Source of the DNA: Actinomycetota bacterium
GTDB lineage: Bacteria; Actinomycetota; Nitriliruptoria; Nitriliruptorales; Nitriliruptoraceae
Length of the DNA: 64,000 nucleotides
Direction: 5' to 3'
NCBI GenBank assembly: GCA_019347575.1
Contig: JAHWKY010000019.1
Coordinates: forward strand, 25,568 to 89,567
In this document: piece by piece, positions 42,672-51,326 of the stretch
Layout of the letters: every line of letters starts with the position of its first letter
Numbering within the stretch: position 1 is the first letter of the stretch
The notes under the pieces: generated by a model
Told to the model about the DNA's origin: nothing
What the model saw: the letters and a program-made list of their open reading frames with translations, nothing else
Database searches by the model: none
Program-made: the position numbers and the translations under genes

Positions 42672-45350
42672 CTAGCCGTTCGGCGTACCAGCCTCGGTGG
42701 CTTGTCGCCCACCGTCCGGTTCCGCGACGCGCTCGAGGGCGTAGCTGACCGCCGCCTCGAGGTTCATCCGACGGCCCTGCTCGCGCAGCTCGGCGGCCCG
42801 ATCGGGCGGCACCGACTCGTCCGACCGACGAGGGCGCGCGAACTCGTCGTACTGCGCCGCCACGAGCCCAGAGCCACTCTCCTCGGCGATGCGCTCGCCG
42901 GCTCCCCACAGTCGCAGCGAGCGCTCGTCGTCACCCTCGGCCTCGGCGACCAACGCGAAGTCGGCGAGCACGAGGTCGATCCCAGAGACATCGCCCGCCG
43001 CCACGAGTCGCTGGAGCGCCTCAGCGAAGAAGGGGACGGCCTCGTCGTAGCGGCCCAGCCCGTACGCGGCGATCCCCCGCATGTGCAGCGCCCAGGTGAG
43101 GTCGTAGGCCTGCCCGGTCGTCCGGAACACGTCGAGGCACTGCTCGGTGTGATGCTGGATGGCTGAGTAGTCGTGGAGCCAGTAGTTGGCCACCCCCAGC
43201 CCCCAGTGGGCGCGCGCGACGCCGACCTCGTCGCCTAGCGTCTCGTAGACGGCGAGCGCCTCGTTGAAGTGCTCTACCGCGCGCTCGGGGTCCCGCCAGT
43301 AACCGAACCCGAGGTTGTACAGCCCGCGGGCGACATCGTGGACATCGCCCGCCTCGCGGTAGCGGTCGAGTGCGCGCTGGTAGTGCTCGCGAGCGACCGG
43401 GAGGTCGCCACGCCAGTACGCGATGCCGCCGGCGGTCTCGTGCGCCGTCCCGAGCTCGCGCGGGTGGGCGTCGACACCCGGCATCGCGAGCACGCGATCG
43501 GCGACGGCCGCCCCCTCGTTGAGGTGTCCGGCCATCTGCCACAGTCGGAATCCCGCCCCGACCAGCCGCAAGGCGCAGCGGACATCCGCGCGGGCCACGG
43601 CCCGGTCGATCCCGGCGCGGAGGTTGTCGATGTCCCGCACCAGCGCGTGCAGCACGTCAACCGCCGCCTCACCCGTCAACCCCGGCGCCGACGATTCGAG
43701 CAGGTCGAGGAAGACGTCTCCGTGACGCCGCCGGACAGCGTCGCACTCATCGCGCTCCGACAGGCGCTCGTCGGCGTACTCGCGGATGGTCTCGAGCATG
43801 AAGAAGCGGTCGTCGCCGTGACGCTTGACCAGGCTGTGATCGACGAGATCCGATAACGCCTCGAACAGATCGCCGGGGAGGTCGTCCGCGCACACGGCCT
43901 CGATGTGGGCGAGCGACGCGCCGCCCATGAACACCGACATGCGCGCGAACAGCGCCTGGCTCGCCGGCTCGAGCAGGTCCCAGCTCCACGCGATCGCGCC
44001 GCGCAAGGTGCGTTGTCGATCGGGGAGGTCCCGCGCTCCGCCACCCAGCAGATCGAGGGCGTGATCCAACCGTTCCGCGATCGCGGTGGGCGGCAGGAGC
44101 TTGACGCGGGCGGCGGCGAGCTCGATCGCCAGCGGCAGTCCGTCGAGTCGCCGCGTGATCGCGACGATGGCCGGGGCGTTCTCCGGGGTCAGCTGCAGAC
44201 CGGGCTGCATCGCGCTCGCGCGGGCGAGGAACAGCGCGACCGCCTCGTTCATGGCGAGCGAGTCGAGGTCGAGCTCGGCATCGGCAGGCACCGGGAGAGG
44301 CGGGACCGGGTACTCGTGTTCGCCGTAGATGCGCAGCGGCGCGCGAGAACTGACGAGCACCGAGACAGCCGGGGCGTCGCCGACGAGCTTGGCGATGTCC
44401 GGTCCGGCGGCGAGCACCTGCTCGAAGTTGTCGAGGACCAGGAGCGCCCGCTTATCGGCGAGGTGGTCTACCACGACATCGAGGATGGGGCGGTTGGCGG
44501 ATTCGCTGAGGCCGAGCGTCGTCGCGATCGTCGGCACGACGAGGTCCGGATCGACGATCGGTGCGAGGGCGACGAAGAAGACGCCGTCGCTGAAGCGGTC
44601 GGCGACCTCCGCGGCGGTCCGGATGGACAGGCGTGTCTTGCCGGTGCCGCCGGGTCCCGTCAAGGTGACGACGCGCGCGGTCGCGAGCAGATCCGCGACG
44701 TCGCGTACCTCGCGGTCGCGCCCGATGAAGCCGGTCAGCTCGGTCGGCAGGTTGTTCGCGAGATGATCGAGCGAACGCAGCGCTGGGAAGTCCTCGCGGA
44801 GCCCGGAGCAGACGACCTGGTAGAGGTGCTGCGGGGCGTCGAGATCTTTGAGGCGGTGCGCCCCGAGGTCACGCAGCTCGATATCGGCGCGCTCACCGCT
44901 GAGGAGCTGGCGCGACGCTTCCGAGACGAGGATCTGCCCACCCCAGCCCACGGCGGCGATACGGGCCGCGCGGTGGATGTCCAGACCGACGAGCTCGTCA
45001 TCGACCCGCGATGCTTCGCCGGTGTGCAGGCCCATCCGGACCTTGAGAGGCTCGTCCATCAGCCACGGTTCGGCGGCGAACTGGCGCTGTGCCTCGACGG
45101 CGGCGGAGACCGCACCCTGGGCGGTCGGGAAGAGCGCGAAGAACGCGTCGCCCTCGGTGCGCTCGACCACCCCATCGTGGGCACCGATCGCCTCCCGCAG
45201 GATCTCGTGGTGCGTCCGCAGGACCTCGCTGTAGGCCGCACCGAGTTCCGTGAGGAGGCGCGTCGAGCCCTCGATGTCGGTGAACAGGAACGTGAACGTG
45301 GCAGCACCTGCCTCCGTCCCGACCCGCCGATCCGTCACCGACACCGCCAC
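42672..45350 (-). CDS. Class III cyclase-like / STAND ATPase / TPR regulator
   Basis: Multidomain protein of 892 aa. Residues 15-190 are a class III adenylate/guanylate cyclase domain (TFLFTDIEGSTRLL metal-binding Asp, EGDAFFALFP second Asp). Residues 210-500 are a STAND/NB-ARC ATPase (LTGPGGTGKTRLS P-loop, ALLVLDNFEQVL Walker B, SSRAPL). From about 560 come TPR-like repeats (AREHYQRALDRYREAGDVHDVARGLYNLGF). There is no LuxR-type HTH at the C-terminus, so output is by cyclase or protein contact. Such proteins sense an unknown signal. GTG start; co-directional with the CoA transferase but separated by operator site 2. Confidence 0.85.
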   Translation of the reverse strand: MAVSVTDRRVGTEAGAATFTFLFTDIEGSTRLLTELGAAYSEVLRTHHEILREAIGAHDGVVERTEGDAFFALFPTAQGAVSAAVEAQRQFAAEPWLMDEPLKVRMGLHTGEASRVDDELVGLDIHRAARIAAVGWGGQILVSEASRQLLSGERADIELRDLGAHRLKDLDAPQHLYQVVCSGLREDFPALRSLDHLANNLPTELTGFIGRDREVRDVADLLATARVVTLTGPGGTGKTRLSIRTAAEVADRFSDGVFFVALAPIVDPDLVVPTIATTLGLSESANRPILDVVVDHLADKRALLVLDNFEQVLAAGPDIAKLVGDAPAVSVLVSSRAPLRIYGEHEYPVPPLPVPADAELDLDSLAMNEAVALFLARASAMQPGLQLTPENAPAIVAITRRLDGLPLAIELAAARVKLLPPTAIAERLDHALDLLGGGARDLPDRQRTLRGAIAWSWDLLEPASQALFARMSVFMGGASLAHIEAVCADDLPGDLFEALSDLVDHSLVKRHGDDRFFMLETIREYADERLSERDECDAVRRRHGDVFLDLLESSAPGLTGEAAVDVLHALVRDIDNLRAGIDRAVARADVRCALRLVGAGFRLWQMAGHLNEGAAVADRVLAMPGVDAHPRELGTAHETAGGIAYWRGDLPVAREHYQRALDRYREAGDVHDVARGLYNLGFGYWRDPERAVEHFNEALAVYETLGDEVGVARAHWGLGVANYWLHDYSAIQHHTEQCLDVFRTTGQAYDLTWALHMRGIAAYGLGRYDEAVPFFAEALQRLVAAGDVSGIDLVLADFALVAEAEGDDERSLRLWGAGERIAEESGSGLVAAQYDEFARPRRSDESVPPDRAAELREQGRRMNLEAAVSYALERVAEPDGGRQATEAGTPNG

Positions 45351-45461
45351 CCCACCCGACCTGTCGTCGACGGGAGGAGTGGTCCCCTGGGACCGGGATG
45401 AAGCTCTCCCGCCAACGCGCGACGCGAGCCTACTCCGGGGCGGTCGGTCGAGGAACGGCGA

Positions 45462-45483
45462 AGGGGTCGCCGTAGCGACCCCT
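45462..45483 (-). terminator. Putative hairpin terminator
   Basis: AGGGGTCGC/GCGACCCCT (9-bp stem, loop CGTA), 28 nt past the stop of the cupredoxin-like gene on the minus strand. No strong U-run, as usual in high-GC genomes. Confidence 0.55.
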
Positions 45484-45510
45484 CCCCCGGTGACTGGTGC
45501 GGGCTCACCG

Positions 45511-46116
45511 TCAGGTGACGGTTACCTCTGCGGCCATCCCCTGCGTGACGTGTGGCGGCCCCGTTTCGGGGTACTCGGGCCCACCATCCTCGGGGGCACC
45601 TGCCTCGAGGAAGGCCTGCACTGCGGCCATGACCTCGTCCGGCGGGGCGCCGGTGGGGATGAAGCACGCGAACAGGTAGCGCCCGGGTTCCGTCAGCGTC
45701 AGCGGCGGGGCGGGGAGCGCCGTGGAGCTCGCGCCGGGTGGGGCGAGCGCGACGCCGGTGAAGGTGGCGAGCGTCTCCTGCTCCTCGGGCGGAAGCTGGA
45801 GCAACTCCTCCAGGGGGCGGGTCTCGTCGTCGTCGATCCGCAGCGCGATGATCTCGTGGACCTCGTCCTCCGAGTCGTTCTGGAGCACGATCGTGGTCCC
45901 CGCGGCCACCTCGGCCGGGGCGTCCGGGTAGGCGTAGTTGACCGCGGTCACGGTCGTGACCTCACCGGCTGCATCGGCGTCGGTGGCGGCCCCGGTTGGC
46001 TCGGCGGTCGTTGCATCCGTCGGGTCATCCGTGGTGTCGTCATCGCCACCACAAGCGGTCAACGCGAGCGCACCGGTGAGCGCGATCGCGGCAGCGCGAG
46101 TTCTCGTGGATCTCAT
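45511..46116 (-). CDS. Cupredoxin-like lipoprotein
   Basis: Protein of 201 aa: lipobox ALALTACGG, a Thr/Asp/Ala-rich linker, then a beta domain. VLQNDSEDEVHEIIAL has a His, and the C-terminal part has YLFACFIPTG and PPHVTQGM. This gives the His ... Cys ... His-x4-Met order of type 1 copper sites, but the Cys-to-His distance is longer than usual. So it is either a variant blue-copper protein or a fold that lost copper. ATG start at 46116. Anchored on the outer face of the membrane. Confidence 0.68.
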   Translation of the reverse strand: MRSTRTRAAAIALTGALALTACGGDDDTTDDPTDATTAEPTGAATDADAAGEVTTVTAVNYAYPDAPAEVAAGTTIVLQNDSEDEVHEIIALRIDDDETRPLEELLQLPPEEQETLATFTGVALAPPGASSTALPAPPLTLTEPGRYLFACFIPTGAPPDEVMAAVQAFLEAGAPEDGGPEYPETGPPHVTQGMAAEVTVT

Positions 46117-46196
46117 GTGCCCCCCTAAGGAGGTAGTAGGTGGAGGGAGCCTGACCGCGATGTGGGCTCGAGCTAAGCGTTCTCGGTGACCCGCGG

Positions 46197-47141
46197 TCAG
46201 CGAGCGGCGAGCCTACTCGCATGAGACTCGGCGCGCTCGAAGCGTGCGGCCAGAACGGCAGCGCGCTTGAGGAACAGATGCTCGTGCGCCTCCCAGGTGA
46301 AGCCCATGCCGCCGTGGACCTGGATGTTGGACTTGGCGTTGGCGAGCGCGGCGTCGTCGGCGCAGATCTTCGCGGTCGCGACGGCGCGGTCGACGTCGCC
46401 GCTGGCTGGGTCGTCGAGATGGACGGCGGCGGCGTACACGGCGGCGCGCGCTACCTCGGCGCGCACGAGCATGTCCGCGCACAGGTGCTTGACCGCCTGG
46501 AACGAGCCGATGGGACGGCCGAACTGCTCGCGTTGCTTGGCGAAGGCGACCGCGCGGTCGGTTGTCTCGAGAGCGATGCCGAGCTGGAGTGCCGCGGTCA
46601 GTACCGCCCCCTCGAGGTGGAAGCGCCCCGCCGCCCAGGTCTCGCCGACCAGCTCCCCCTCCGGCAGGGGGTCCAGGGCGGCGACCGGCGTGAGCGGGTC
46701 CAGTGGGCGTGCCACCGGCTGCAGGTCGAGGCTGCGCGGATCGACGTGACCGATGCGCTTCGGGGCGAGCACGAGCAGATCGTCGAGATCACCGGGATGC
46801 TCGACGATGTGGGGGTGCGTCGCCCCCTCGACGAGTCCGACGACGCGGTCGCCGATCGCCGCCCCATCGACGGCCGCGGCGGCGAGACCGGTCGCGACGA
46901 GCGGTCCGGGAACGAGCGCCCGACCGAGCTCCTCGTACACCACGGTGGCGTGGGTCATGCCGAGGCCCAGACCACCCTCGGACTCCGCGATGCGCAGGGC
47001 GAAGACACCGGCGTCGGCGAGCTGCTTCCAGTCGGTGCGGTCGAAGCCGGCCCGGACGCGGTCGAACGGGAAGCGCCCACGGATGAGCTCGCGGATACCC
47101 GCTTGCAGTGCACGCTCCTCGTCGTCGAGGTCGAGGTGCAT
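46197..47141 (-). CDS. Acyl-CoA dehydrogenase, small subunit type
   Basis: ACAD-like protein of 314 aa, shorter than standalone enzymes. The C-terminal half (FAKQREQFGRPIGSFQAVKHLCADM, NIQVHGGMGFTWEAHEHLFLKRA) is well conserved; the middle beta domain is shortened. This length and pairing fit the smaller subunit of actinobacterial alpha2beta2 enzymes such as FadE33 (IpdE2) or FadE32. The ATG overlaps the stop of the larger-subunit gene (TGATG), so the two are made together. IpdE2 identity is inference. Confidence 0.83.
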   Translation of the reverse strand: MHLDLDDEERALQAGIRELIRGRFPFDRVRAGFDRTDWKQLADAGVFALRIAESEGGLGLGMTHATVVYEELGRALVPGPLVATGLAAAAVDGAAIGDRVVGLVEGATHPHIVEHPGDLDDLLVLAPKRIGHVDPRSLDLQPVARPLDPLTPVAALDPLPEGELVGETWAAGRFHLEGAVLTAALQLGIALETTDRAVAFAKQREQFGRPIGSFQAVKHLCADMLVRAEVARAAVYAAAVHLDDPASGDVDRAVATAKICADDAALANAKSNIQVHGGMGFTWEAHEHLFLKRAAVLAARFERAESHASRLAAR

Positions 47142-48310
47142 CAGCGTTCCTTCGGCAGGCCGAGGATCCGCTCGCCGAGGATGTTGCGCTGGATCTGCGA
47201 CGTGCCGGCGGCGATCGAAGTGGACAGTGCGTGGAACCACGACCGCACGTGGCGGCCCCCCGCGATGCCGTCGATGTCGTCGAGGCTCAGCCCTGCGCTG
47301 CCCAGCATCGCCATCGCGAGGTCGCCCATGCGGTGGGTGGCCTCGGAGTAGTGCAGTTTGAACACCGACCCGAGCAAGCCCGGGACGCCCGAGCCGCTGG
47401 ACGCCTGGGAGACGTTGCGCTTGGTGAGAGCCCAGAGAGCTCCGAAGTCCGCGACGAGGTGCCCGAGCTGAGCCGCGTGAGCCTCGAGCTTCCCGAGCTC
47501 GTCGGCCAGCTCGATGAGGTGCTCGAGGTGCTGACGTGACCGCAGCAGCTCCGACACGAACGCGGTACCGCGCTCGAAGCTGAAGGTGACCATCGCGACG
47601 CGCCAGCCGTCGTTCTCCTCCCCCACACGGTTGACGGCGGGTACCCGGACCTCGTCGAGGAACACCTCGCAGAACTCCGAGCTACCGACCAGGGTGTCGA
47701 GCGGCCGCACCTCGATGCCGGGGCTGTCCATCGGCAGGATGAGCCACGAGATGCCCGCGTGCCTCGGGGCATCCCGATCGGTACGCACCAGCAGCTCGGC
47801 GAAGTCCGCGACGTGCGCGAAGGAGGTCCAGATCTTGCGCCCCGTGACGACGTAGTGGTCACCGTCACGGACCGCGCGGGTCTGAAGGCTCGCGAGGTCA
47901 CTGCCGGCATCGGGTTCGCTGAACCCCTGGCACCACACCTCCTCCCCGCGGAGGATCGGCGGGAGGTAGCGCTGCTTCTGCTCGTCGGTGGCTTCGGCGA
48001 TGAGGGTGGGGCCGGCGTGCAGGAGTCCCACGAAGTTCATGCCCACGTACGGGGCGCCGACCCGTTCGGTCTCCTCAAGGAAGATCAGGTGCTCGGTCGG
48101 CGAGGCACCCCGGCCTCCGTACTCGGCGGGCCAGTTGATGCCGGCGTAGCCCGCGTCGTGCAGCTGGCGCTGCCAACCGGTGTCGTAGACGCGGCGGGCC
48201 TCCCAGTCCTGCGGATCGGGCTCAGGAGGCAGGTCGGGCACCACGTCAGCGAGCCAGGAACGGAGCCCGTCGCGGAACGCGAGCTCGTCGTCGCTGTAGC
48301 GCAGGTGCAT
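47141..48310 (-). CDS. Acyl-CoA dehydrogenase, large subunit type
   Basis: ACAD of 389 aa: VWCQGFSEPDAGSDLASLQTRAV and VVTGRKIWTSFAHVADF bind substrate and FAD, HAGISWLILPMDSPGIEV follows, and TSQIQRNILGERILGLP closes the protein. WCQGFSEP and the QRNI-ERILGLP ending match FadE30 (IpdE1)-type subunits that act in steroid ring C/D (HIP) breakdown. ATG at 48310; operator site 4 is 18 nt upstream. Together with the next gene it probably forms a heterotetramer. Confidence 0.85.
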   Translation of the reverse strand: MHLRYSDDELAFRDGLRSWLADVVPDLPPEPDPQDWEARRVYDTGWQRQLHDAGYAGINWPAEYGGRGASPTEHLIFLEETERVGAPYVGMNFVGLLHAGPTLIAEATDEQKQRYLPPILRGEEVWCQGFSEPDAGSDLASLQTRAVRDGDHYVVTGRKIWTSFAHVADFAELLVRTDRDAPRHAGISWLILPMDSPGIEVRPLDTLVGSSEFCEVFLDEVRVPAVNRVGEENDGWRVAMVTFSFERGTAFVSELLRSRQHLEHLIELADELGKLEAHAAQLGHLVADFGALWALTKRNVSQASSGSGVPGLLGSVFKLHYSEATHRMGDLAMAMLGSAGLSLDDIDGIAGGRHVRSWFHALSTSIAAGTSQIQRNILGERILGLPKER

Positions 48311-48327
48311 GCGTGGGATCGTAGCCA

Positions 48328-48348
48328 GACCTGACTGGGCGTCAGGTC
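48328..48348. promoter_or_regulatory. CTGAC-N5-GTCAG operator, site 4
   Basis: CTGAC-TGGGC-GTCAG (48331-48345) with arms GACCTGAC/GTCAGGTC. It contains the hrpB stop codon and lies 18 nt upstream of the acyl-CoA dehydrogenase start. TACGAT downstream on the minus strand could be a -10 element. Confidence 0.74.
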
Positions 48349-50897
48349 CCCCGGCGCTTGGTCCGGCGGGTGGGCGTCGCGGTCAGCGGATCCTCGGGCC
48401 AGGGGTGCTTGGGGTAGCGCCCTCGGAGCTCCTTGCGGATCTCGGGGTAGCTGCGCTCCCAGAAGCCGGCGAGGTCGTCGGTGACCTGCACGGGGCGCTG
48501 CGCGGGCGAGAGCAGGTGCAGCAGCACCGGCACCCGGCCGCCCGCGATCCGAGGCGTAGCGGTCGAACTGAACAGCTCCTGCAGCTTGACCGCGAGGACG
48601 GGGCGCTCTGCGGAGTAGTCGAGCCGGACGTGTGACCCCGACGGGACCTGGAGGTGGGTGGGTGCGAGGCGGTCGATGGCGGGGAGGTCGCCGGGCGGGA
48701 CCTGGGCTCGCAGCGCGTCGAGCAGGGGGACGCGGTCGAGGTGGGCGACACGACGTGCGCGGGTGAGGAACGGGGCGAGCCACGACTCGAGGGTGGCCAG
48801 CAGCGCCTCGTCGGACAGGTCGGGCCAGTCCTCAGCCAGCTCACGACGCAGGAACCCGACGCGGTGTCGGAACTCCTGCGCCTCGCGGGTCCAGGGCAGC
48901 ACTCCCGAACCCCGGTCGCGGATCGCGTCGAGCAGCGCCGCGGTGGTGTCCCCTTCGGGCGGACGGTCCAGCCGCGTGCGTGTGAGGACCGCCGCCCCGA
49001 GCCGCTCCTGCCGCTCGGCCACGACGTCCCCGACCTCGCTGTCCCACGCCACCACCTCGAGCGTCCGGATGCGGTCCCCGTGGACGCGACGGAGATCGGC
49101 CAGGTCGACCCCGGCGGCCAGGTAGATGCGGGCGTCCGAGCCCCCCGCGTCAGCGTCCGCGACGACCAGCAGGTCCTCCCCCGCGAGGACATCGTCCTCG
49201 GCCACGGTCGCGCCCCGACCGTTGGCGAGGACGAACGCCCCGCGGCGTCCACGGTTGCGTGCGATGCGGTCGGGGTAGGCCAGCGACAGCAGCGCCCCGA
49301 CGTGGGTGGGATCGTCGGGGCGGTCGGGCGAGGCGCCGACCGCCCGGCGGAGTCGCTCGGCTTCGCGCCGGACCGCCCGCAGCGTGCCCCGTCGTGGGGT
49401 CGTGCGGGGCGGGGCGGGGCGGCCGCGGAGCGCGTCCACGCGAGCCCCGATGTCGACGTGGGAGGCGAACCGCTCGACGTTCAGGGGATCACGGTCGCCG
49501 AGGATCGCGGCGAGGTCGGCGGCGAGCGCGCCCCGACCGAGTTCGTTCCCGCGGACGAGCAGGTGACCCAGGCGTGGGTGAGCCGGGAGCTCGGCGACAG
49601 CGCGGCCGTGATCGGTCAGGCGGCCGTCCTCGAGACAGCCGAGGTCCTCGAGGAGCGTGACCGCCTGAGCGTGCGCCGGGGCAGGAGGGGCATCGAGGAG
49701 TCGGAGCTGGCTGAGGCTGGCTGGATCGGTCGGATCGGCGCCCCAGCGCGCCACCTCCAGGACGAACCCAGCCAGGTCGATCTGGGTGATGGCGGGGCGG
49801 CGGAACGGGTCGAGGCCTGCGGTCTCGCGCTCGGGCCAGAGCCGGTAGCAGGTGCCGGGGGCGGTGCGTCCCGCGCGGCCGCGCCGCTGGTCGGCGCTGG
49901 CGCGGCTGACGCGGACGGTCTCGAGTCGGCTCATTCCAGTGCGCGGATCGAGGCGGGGCTCGCGGGCGAGACCGCTGTCCACGACGACGCGGACGCCCTC
50001 GATGGTCAGGCTCGTCTCGGCGATGTCGGTGGCGAGGACGATCTTGCGCATGCTCCGCGGGGCGGGATCCAGAGCGCGGTCCTGCTCCCGGGGTGGCAGT
50101 GCCCCGTAGAGCGGGGCGATGAGGATGTCCCGTGCTACGGGGCGCGCGGTCGTCTCGGTGAGGTCTCGGGCGACCCTGCGGATCTCCCGCGCCCCGGGGA
50201 GGAAGACGAGCACGTCACCCTCGGTCTCGCCGAGTGCACGCTCGATCGCCGCGACGACGGTCTCAAGTAGCCCGGAGGGCGGTAGACCAACCGAGCTGCC
50301 CTGCGCGATCCGGCGCGGGTCAGTGCGCGTGAGGTGGTGGGTCTCGACCGGGAACAGGCGACCCTCGCTGACCACGCGCGGGGCGTCGTCGAGCAGGCGT
50401 GCCACGCGCTCGCCCTCGAGGGTGGCGGACATCACCACGATGCGGAGGTCGGGGCGCAGCGCCTCATGCGTCTCCACGGTGAACGCGAGCGCGAGGTCGG
50501 CCTCGAGGGAACGTTCGTGGAACTCGTCGACGATGACAGCCGCGATCCCGGCCAGCGACGGGTCGCGCTGGATGCGTCGGAGCAGCACTCCCTCGGTCAC
50601 GACCTCGATGCGGGTTGCCTTCGATGTCACCCGCTCGTCGCGGGTCACGTAGCCGACGGTGGCGCCGAGGCCTTCGTCGAGCAACTGGGCCATGCGACGC
50701 GCGGCGGCGCGGGCGGCGAGCCGGCGAGGTTCGGTGACCACGATCCGTCCGTCGCCGCGCCACGGGGCGTCGAGCAGCGCCAGCGGCACCAGCGTCGTCT
50801 TCCCCGCCCCGGGCGGCGCCTCGAGGACGGCGACGCCCCGCCCGTCGAGCGCTTCGCGTAGCTGCGGCAGCGCCGCGCGGACCGGCAGGTCCGCCAC
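48342..50897 (-). CDS. hrpB: ATP-dependent helicase HrpB
   Basis: DEAH-type helicase of 851 aa. Walker A APPGAGKTT (residues 27-35), DEFH box in VIVDEFHERSLEADLAL, motif III MSATLEG, motif VI QRRGRAGRTAPGTCYRLW, and the HrpB C-terminal part (GVLPWTREAQEFRHRVGFLR, YPKHPWPEDPLTATPTRRTK). Probably an RNA helicase; cellular role in bacteria not settled. GTG start at 50897, 2 bp after the SnoaL-like gene. Its final codons overlap operator site 4. Confidence 0.9.
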   Translation of the reverse strand: MADLPVRAALPQLREALDGRGVAVLEAPPGAGKTTLVPLALLDAPWRGDGRIVVTEPRRLAARAAARRMAQLLDEGLGATVGYVTRDERVTSKATRIEVVTEGVLLRRIQRDPSLAGIAAVIVDEFHERSLEADLALAFTVETHEALRPDLRIVVMSATLEGERVARLLDDAPRVVSEGRLFPVETHHLTRTDPRRIAQGSSVGLPPSGLLETVVAAIERALGETEGDVLVFLPGAREIRRVARDLTETTARPVARDILIAPLYGALPPREQDRALDPAPRSMRKIVLATDIAETSLTIEGVRVVVDSGLAREPRLDPRTGMSRLETVRVSRASADQRRGRAGRTAPGTCYRLWPERETAGLDPFRRPAITQIDLAGFVLEVARWGADPTDPASLSQLRLLDAPPAPAHAQAVTLLEDLGCLEDGRLTDHGRAVAELPAHPRLGHLLVRGNELGRGALAADLAAILGDRDPLNVERFASHVDIGARVDALRGRPAPPRTTPRRGTLRAVRREAERLRRAVGASPDRPDDPTHVGALLSLAYPDRIARNRGRRGAFVLANGRGATVAEDDVLAGEDLLVVADADAGGSDARIYLAAGVDLADLRRVHGDRIRTLEVVAWDSEVGDVVAERQERLGAAVLTRTRLDRPPEGDTTAALLDAIRDRGSGVLPWTREAQEFRHRVGFLRRELAEDWPDLSDEALLATLESWLAPFLTRARRVAHLDRVPLLDALRAQVPPGDLPAIDRLAPTHLQVPSGSHVRLDYSAERPVLAVKLQELFSSTATPRIAGGRVPVLLHLLSPAQRPVQVTDDLAGFWERSYPEIRKELRGRYPKHPWPEDPLTATPTRRTKRRGT

Positions 50898-50899
50898 CG

Positions 50900-51304
50900 C
50901 TACGACCTCGGGAACGCGCCGAGCTGGGTCAGCAGCGACACGGCATCGACCAAGCCCCAGCGCTCGACGACGCTGTCATCCGCGACGCGGAAGATCGCCA
51001 TGACCGTCCAGTTCGCTTGGGCCCCGGTCGGGGGGATGCCGAGGAAAGTGCCCTCGTGGGTGCCCGTGTTCGTGAGTCGAACGGCGACCTTGTCGCCCGC
51101 GGCGACGGCGTCCTCCACGGTGACGGCGAAGTCGGGGAAGCCCGCCAGTGTCATCTCACGGAGCCGCATGAGGCCCTCGCGGTTCCCCGGGACGCCCGGG
51201 GCGGGGTTGTGGTCGACGTAGTCCTCAGCGATCGACGTGAAGTCGCCGTGGGCCCAGACCTGCTCGAACGCCTCGCGCACGAGCCGCTCGTTGTCGTCAC
51301 TCAT
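50900..51304 (-). CDS. SnoaL-like ester cyclase family protein
   Basis: Small protein of 134 aa with the SnoaL/NTF2 cone fold: LVREAFEQVWAHGDFTSIAEDYVDHNP, GLMRLREMTLAGFPDFAVTVEDAVAAGDKVAVRL, TGTHEGTFLGIPPTG and VERWGLVDAVSLLTQLG. Conserved Asp/His residues line the pocket. The family includes polyketide cyclases and steroid isomerase-like proteins. ATG at 51304 with GAGGG upstream; a longer frame up to 51511 overlaps the next gene and is rejected. Confidence 0.8.
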   Translation of the reverse strand: MSDDNERLVREAFEQVWAHGDFTSIAEDYVDHNPAPGVPGNREGLMRLREMTLAGFPDFAVTVEDAVAAGDKVAVRLTNTGTHEGTFLGIPPTGAQANWTVMAIFRVADDSVVERWGLVDAVSLLTQLGAFPRS

Positions 51305-51326
51305 GCACGTCCCTCTTCGTCTCGGA

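Noticed and set aside
45509..45524. ACCGTCA-GG-TGACGGT palindrome as a seventh operator
   Set aside because: It lacks the CTGAC-N5-GTCAG frame and lies at the 3' end of a coding sequence, not at a promoter.
46120..46145. Perfect Shine-Dalgarno-like TAAGGAGGT on the plus strand
   Set aside because: The frames starting after it stop within a few codons; no gene follows.
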